DNA of 7,203 nt from Chloroflexota bacterium (GTDB lineage: Bacteria > Chloroflexota > Limnocylindria > QHBO01): assembly GCA_031177555.1 (NCBI GenBank), contig JAPSGM010000096.1, forward strand, positions 1 to 7,203, given 5' to 3'. A program made the position numbers and the translations under genes. Below the pieces are notes generated by a model. It was not told the origin of the DNA. It ran no database searches and saw only the letters and a list, made by a program, of their open reading frames with translations. This document shows, piece after piece, positions 5,448 to 7,203 of this stretch (its first letter is position 1; each line of letters begins with the position of its first letter).

Positions 5448-6623
5448 GTGAGGCCCGCGTCGAGCACCGCCGAGACCGGGGTGGCGACGACCGCCGGGGC
5501 GGTCGTCGAGCTCGACCACGTCACCAAGCGCTACGGCCCGCCCGGGGCGCCTGCCGCGGTGAGCGACCTGTCGCTGACGATCACATCGGGCGAGATCTGC
5601 ATCCTGGTCGGTCCTTCGGGCTGCGGCAAGACCACGACCATGAAGATGGTCAACCGGCTGGTGGAGCCGACCTCGGGACGCATCACCATCGACGGCGACG
5701 ATGTGATGACGCTGCCGGCGGTCGAGCTGCGGCGGCGGATCGGCTACGTGATCCAGCAGGTGGGCCTCTTCCCGCATCTCACCGTGGCCCGCAACGTGGG
5801 CGTGGTGCCGGAGCTCCTCGGCTGGGACCGCGAGCGGATCGCCGGTCGCGCGGAGGAGCTGCTGGAGCTGGTCGGGCTGGAGTCGGCGGCATTCCGCGAC
5901 CGCTACCCCGCCGAGCTATCGGGGGGCGAGCGGCAGCGGGTGGGCGTGGCGCGTGCCCTCGCCGCCGACCCGCCGGTGATGCTCATGGACGAGCCGTTCG
6001 GCGCCGTGGATCCGATCCGCCGCGAGCGGCTCCAGAACGAGTTCCTGCGCCTGCAGGAGCGGGTGCGCAAGACGATCATCTTCGTCACCCACGACGTGGA
6101 CGAGGCCATCAAGATGGGCGACCGCATCGCCATCTTTCAGCGTGGCGGCGTCCTGGCCCAGTACGACACGCCGCAGGCCATCCTGGCGAGCCCCGCGTCC
6201 GAGTTCGTGGAGCGGTTCGTTGGCGCCGACCGCGGGCTGAAGCGCCTCTCGTTGGCCCGGGTGCGAGACCTGCCGCTGACCGCCGCCGTGATCGCCCGCG
6301 TCGGCGAGGAGCGCGGCGAGATCAGGAAGCGCCTCACCGGCGCTCGCGAGGCCGCGTTCGCGCTGCTGGTGGACGAGGCCGACCGGCCGCTGGGCTGGAT
6401 CGACGGCCACGACGTATCCGGCAGCGGGCCGATTGACGCCACCGCGGCCACGCCGGGCGCGCCCACGCTGCAGCCCGAGACCACGCTGCGCGACGCGCTG
6501 TCCGTGCTGCTGGCCTCCAGCGTCCAGCTGGGCGTGGTCGTGGACCACGGCGAGCGGGTGCTGGGCCTCATCAGCGTCGACGCCATCAGCCAGCAGCTAC
6601 GCCCGGAGGCGAACGGACCGTGA
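5448..6623 (+). CDS. opuCA: Osmoprotectant ABC transporter ATP-binding protein with C-terminal CBS region (OpuCA/OpuBA type)
   Basis: This ATPase powers uptake of glycine betaine, carnitine, choline or related compatible solutes, acting at the inner face of the membrane with OpuCB/OpuCD-type permeases. Numbered from GTG 5448 (391 residues), it shows Walker A GPSGCGKT (55-62), Q-loop YVIQQVGLFPH (100-110), signature LSGGERQ (157-163), Walker B VMLMDE (177-182), D-loop FGAVD (184-188) and H-loop H215 in FVTHD. LKRLSLARVRDLP (264-276) is the usual linker after the ATPase in this subfamily. It leads into a CBS-type region (about 270-385) with ALLVDEADRPLGWID and LGVVVDHGERVLGLIS as the two half-repeats. 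In relatives, CBS pairs sense ionic strength or nucleotides and gate transport. Many relatives have LSGGQQQ in the signature; GERQ is a tolerated variant. About 18 residues precede the first ATPase strand. The in-frame ATG at 5403 would add 15 residues and is judged unlikely. The stop overlaps the permease start as GTGA. Confidence 0.93.
   Translation: MRPASSTAETGVATTAGAVVELDHVTKRYGPPGAPAAVSDLSLTITSGEICILVGPSGCGKTTTMKMVNRLVEPTSGRITIDGDDVMTLPAVELRRRIGYVIQQVGLFPHLTVARNVGVVPELLGWDRERIAGRAEELLELVGLESAAFRDRYPAELSGGERQRVGVARALAADPPVMLMDEPFGAVDPIRRERLQNEFLRLQERVRKTIIFVTHDVDEAIKMGDRIAIFQRGGVLAQYDTPQAILASPASEFVERFVGADRGLKRLSLARVRDLPLTAAVIARVGEERGEIRKRLTGAREAAFALLVDEADRPLGWIDGHDVSGSGPIDATAATPGAPTLQPETTLRDALSVLLASSVQLGVVVDHGERVLGLISVDAISQQLRPEANGP
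6605..6609 (+). promoter_or_regulatory. Shine-Dalgarno site of the opuCB permease gene
   Basis: GGAGG inside the end of opuCA is followed by ten bases and then GTG 6620. This supports the 4-base GTGA overlap with the opuCA stop as a genuine start. It also shows that the organism uses Shine-Dalgarno initiation for internal operon genes even if the first genes are leaderless. Confidence 0.65.
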
Positions 6624-7203
6624 GGTTCGACCCCGGCTGGATCGGAGACAACCTGGATCGGATCGGCGCACTCACCGTCGAGCACCTGTACCTGACGGGC
6701 CTGGCCGTCGCCATCGGGCTCGCCATCTCCTTCGGGCTGGCCCTCGCGGTTCGCGGCCGGCCCCGGCTGTACGGGCCGATCCTGGCGGTGACCGGGGCGC
6801 TGTACGCGATCCCTTCGCTGGCCCTCTTCGCCCTGCTGACGCCGATCACCGGCCTGGGGACGGTGCTGACCGCCGAGGTCGCCCTGGTCTCGTACACCCT
6901 GCTGATCCTGACGCGCAACATCGTCGAGGGGCTGCGCGCCGTGCCGCCGGAGGTGGTCGAGGCGGCGGTGGGCATGGGCTTCACCGGCGCCCAGCGCCTG
7001 CTCCGTGTCGAGCTGCCCCTCGCGCTGCCGGTCATCGTGGCCGGCCTGCGCATCGCCACCGTGACCACCATCGGGCTGGTGACCGTGACGGCACTGATCG
7101 GCCTGGGCGGCCTCGGCTACCTGATCGTCACCATCGGCATCCGGCGGGGTTCCTTCGGCCTGACGCCCACGCTGACCGGGATCGCGCTGGCCGTGGCGCT
7201 GGC
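6620..7203 (+). CDS. opuCB: Osmoprotectant ABC transporter permease (OpuCB/OpuBB type), 3' end outside the window
   Basis: An open frame of 194 complete codons starts at GTG 6620 and runs off the right edge, covering most of a family protein of about 210-230 residues. It begins with a short amphipathic lead (MRFDPGWIGDNLDR), then HLYLTGLAVAIGLAISFGLALAV (first membrane helix, family pattern 'H..l....~~ia~~i~~~l~~'). YAIPSLALFALLTPITGLG follows, then R-N-I-V-E-G-L and the EAA loop E114-A-A-V-G-M-G120...LLRVELPLALPVI, which docks onto the ATPase. TATVTTIGLVTVTALIG-like sequence and GLGGLGYLI complete the typical OpuCB/OpuCD core, with about five helices in view. It should form the membrane channel together with the product of opuCA. 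A substrate-binding protein and often a second permease usually follow; they would lie beyond 7203. Confidence 0.92.
   Translation, partial: MRFDPGWIGDNLDRIGALTVEHLYLTGLAVAIGLAISFGLALAVRGRPRLYGPILAVTGALYAIPSLALFALLTPITGLGTVLTAEVALVSYTLLILTRNIVEGLRAVPPEVVEAAVGMGFTGAQRLLRVELPLALPVIVAGLRIATVTTIGLVTVTALIGLGGLGYLIVTIGIRRGSFGLTPTLTGIALAVAL

Noticed and set aside
3908..5527. 539-codon open frame on the minus strand opposite the membrane protein gene
   Set aside because: The product is rich in R, Q, G and H with no hydrophobic core. It mirrors a plus-strand gene with strong family motifs, so it is an artefact of the high GC content at third positions.

Overview
This is a very GC-rich bacterial window, with third codon positions almost all G or C. 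It holds nine genes in two divergent blocks. The left block (1-2596) is read on the minus strand and the right block (2690-7203) on the plus strand. The best guess at origin is an uncultured high-GC lineage such as Chloroflexota, or else Actinobacteriota. The reasons are base composition, the standalone cobalamin-binding mutase subunit beside MeaB, the GT-C membrane protein type, and starts that look leaderless. No marker gene is present to fix the phylum.

Minus block, in transcription order: folE (GTP cyclohydrolase I); a pterin-4a-carbinolamine dehydratase; a standalone B12-binding subunit of a methylmalonyl-CoA-type mutase; the MeaB/ArgK-family G-protein chaperone of that mutase; and a partial gene resembling SUKH (SMI1/KNR4) proteins that runs off the left edge. 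The last four are joined by three consecutive 4-base NTGA start/stop overlaps, so they look like one translationally coupled operon. Two themes share it: pterin chemistry (folE and the dehydratase) and B12-dependent acyl-CoA rearrangement (the B12 subunit and MeaB). The catalytic large mutase subunit is not in the window.

The 93-base divergent gap (2597-2689) and the folE start hold all three CTAG tetranucleotides of the window. Two of them form a perfect 6-bp inverted repeat (CTAGCC/GGCTAG). This is a candidate operator or mRNA hairpin.

Plus block: a small protein with a NERD (nuclease-related) fold whose expected catalytic residues look substituted; a 695-residue multi-pass membrane protein of GT-C glycosyltransferase type; then an osmoprotectant (glycine betaine/carnitine/choline) ABC transporter, with an OpuCA-type ATPase carrying a C-terminal CBS region and an OpuCB-type permease truncated by the right edge. 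The GT-C gene and opuCA each have a TATnAT element 7-9 bases before the start codon. This suggests separate promoters and leaderless or near-leaderless mRNAs. opuCA and opuCB overlap by 4 bases and have a good internal ribosome binding site.

No RNA gene, CRISPR array, insertion sequence or convincing terminator was seen. I found no clear new system. The most interesting points are the degenerate NERD protein, the CTAG/inverted-repeat cluster, the coupled pterin/B12 operon and the compositionally distinct SUKH-like gene at its end.
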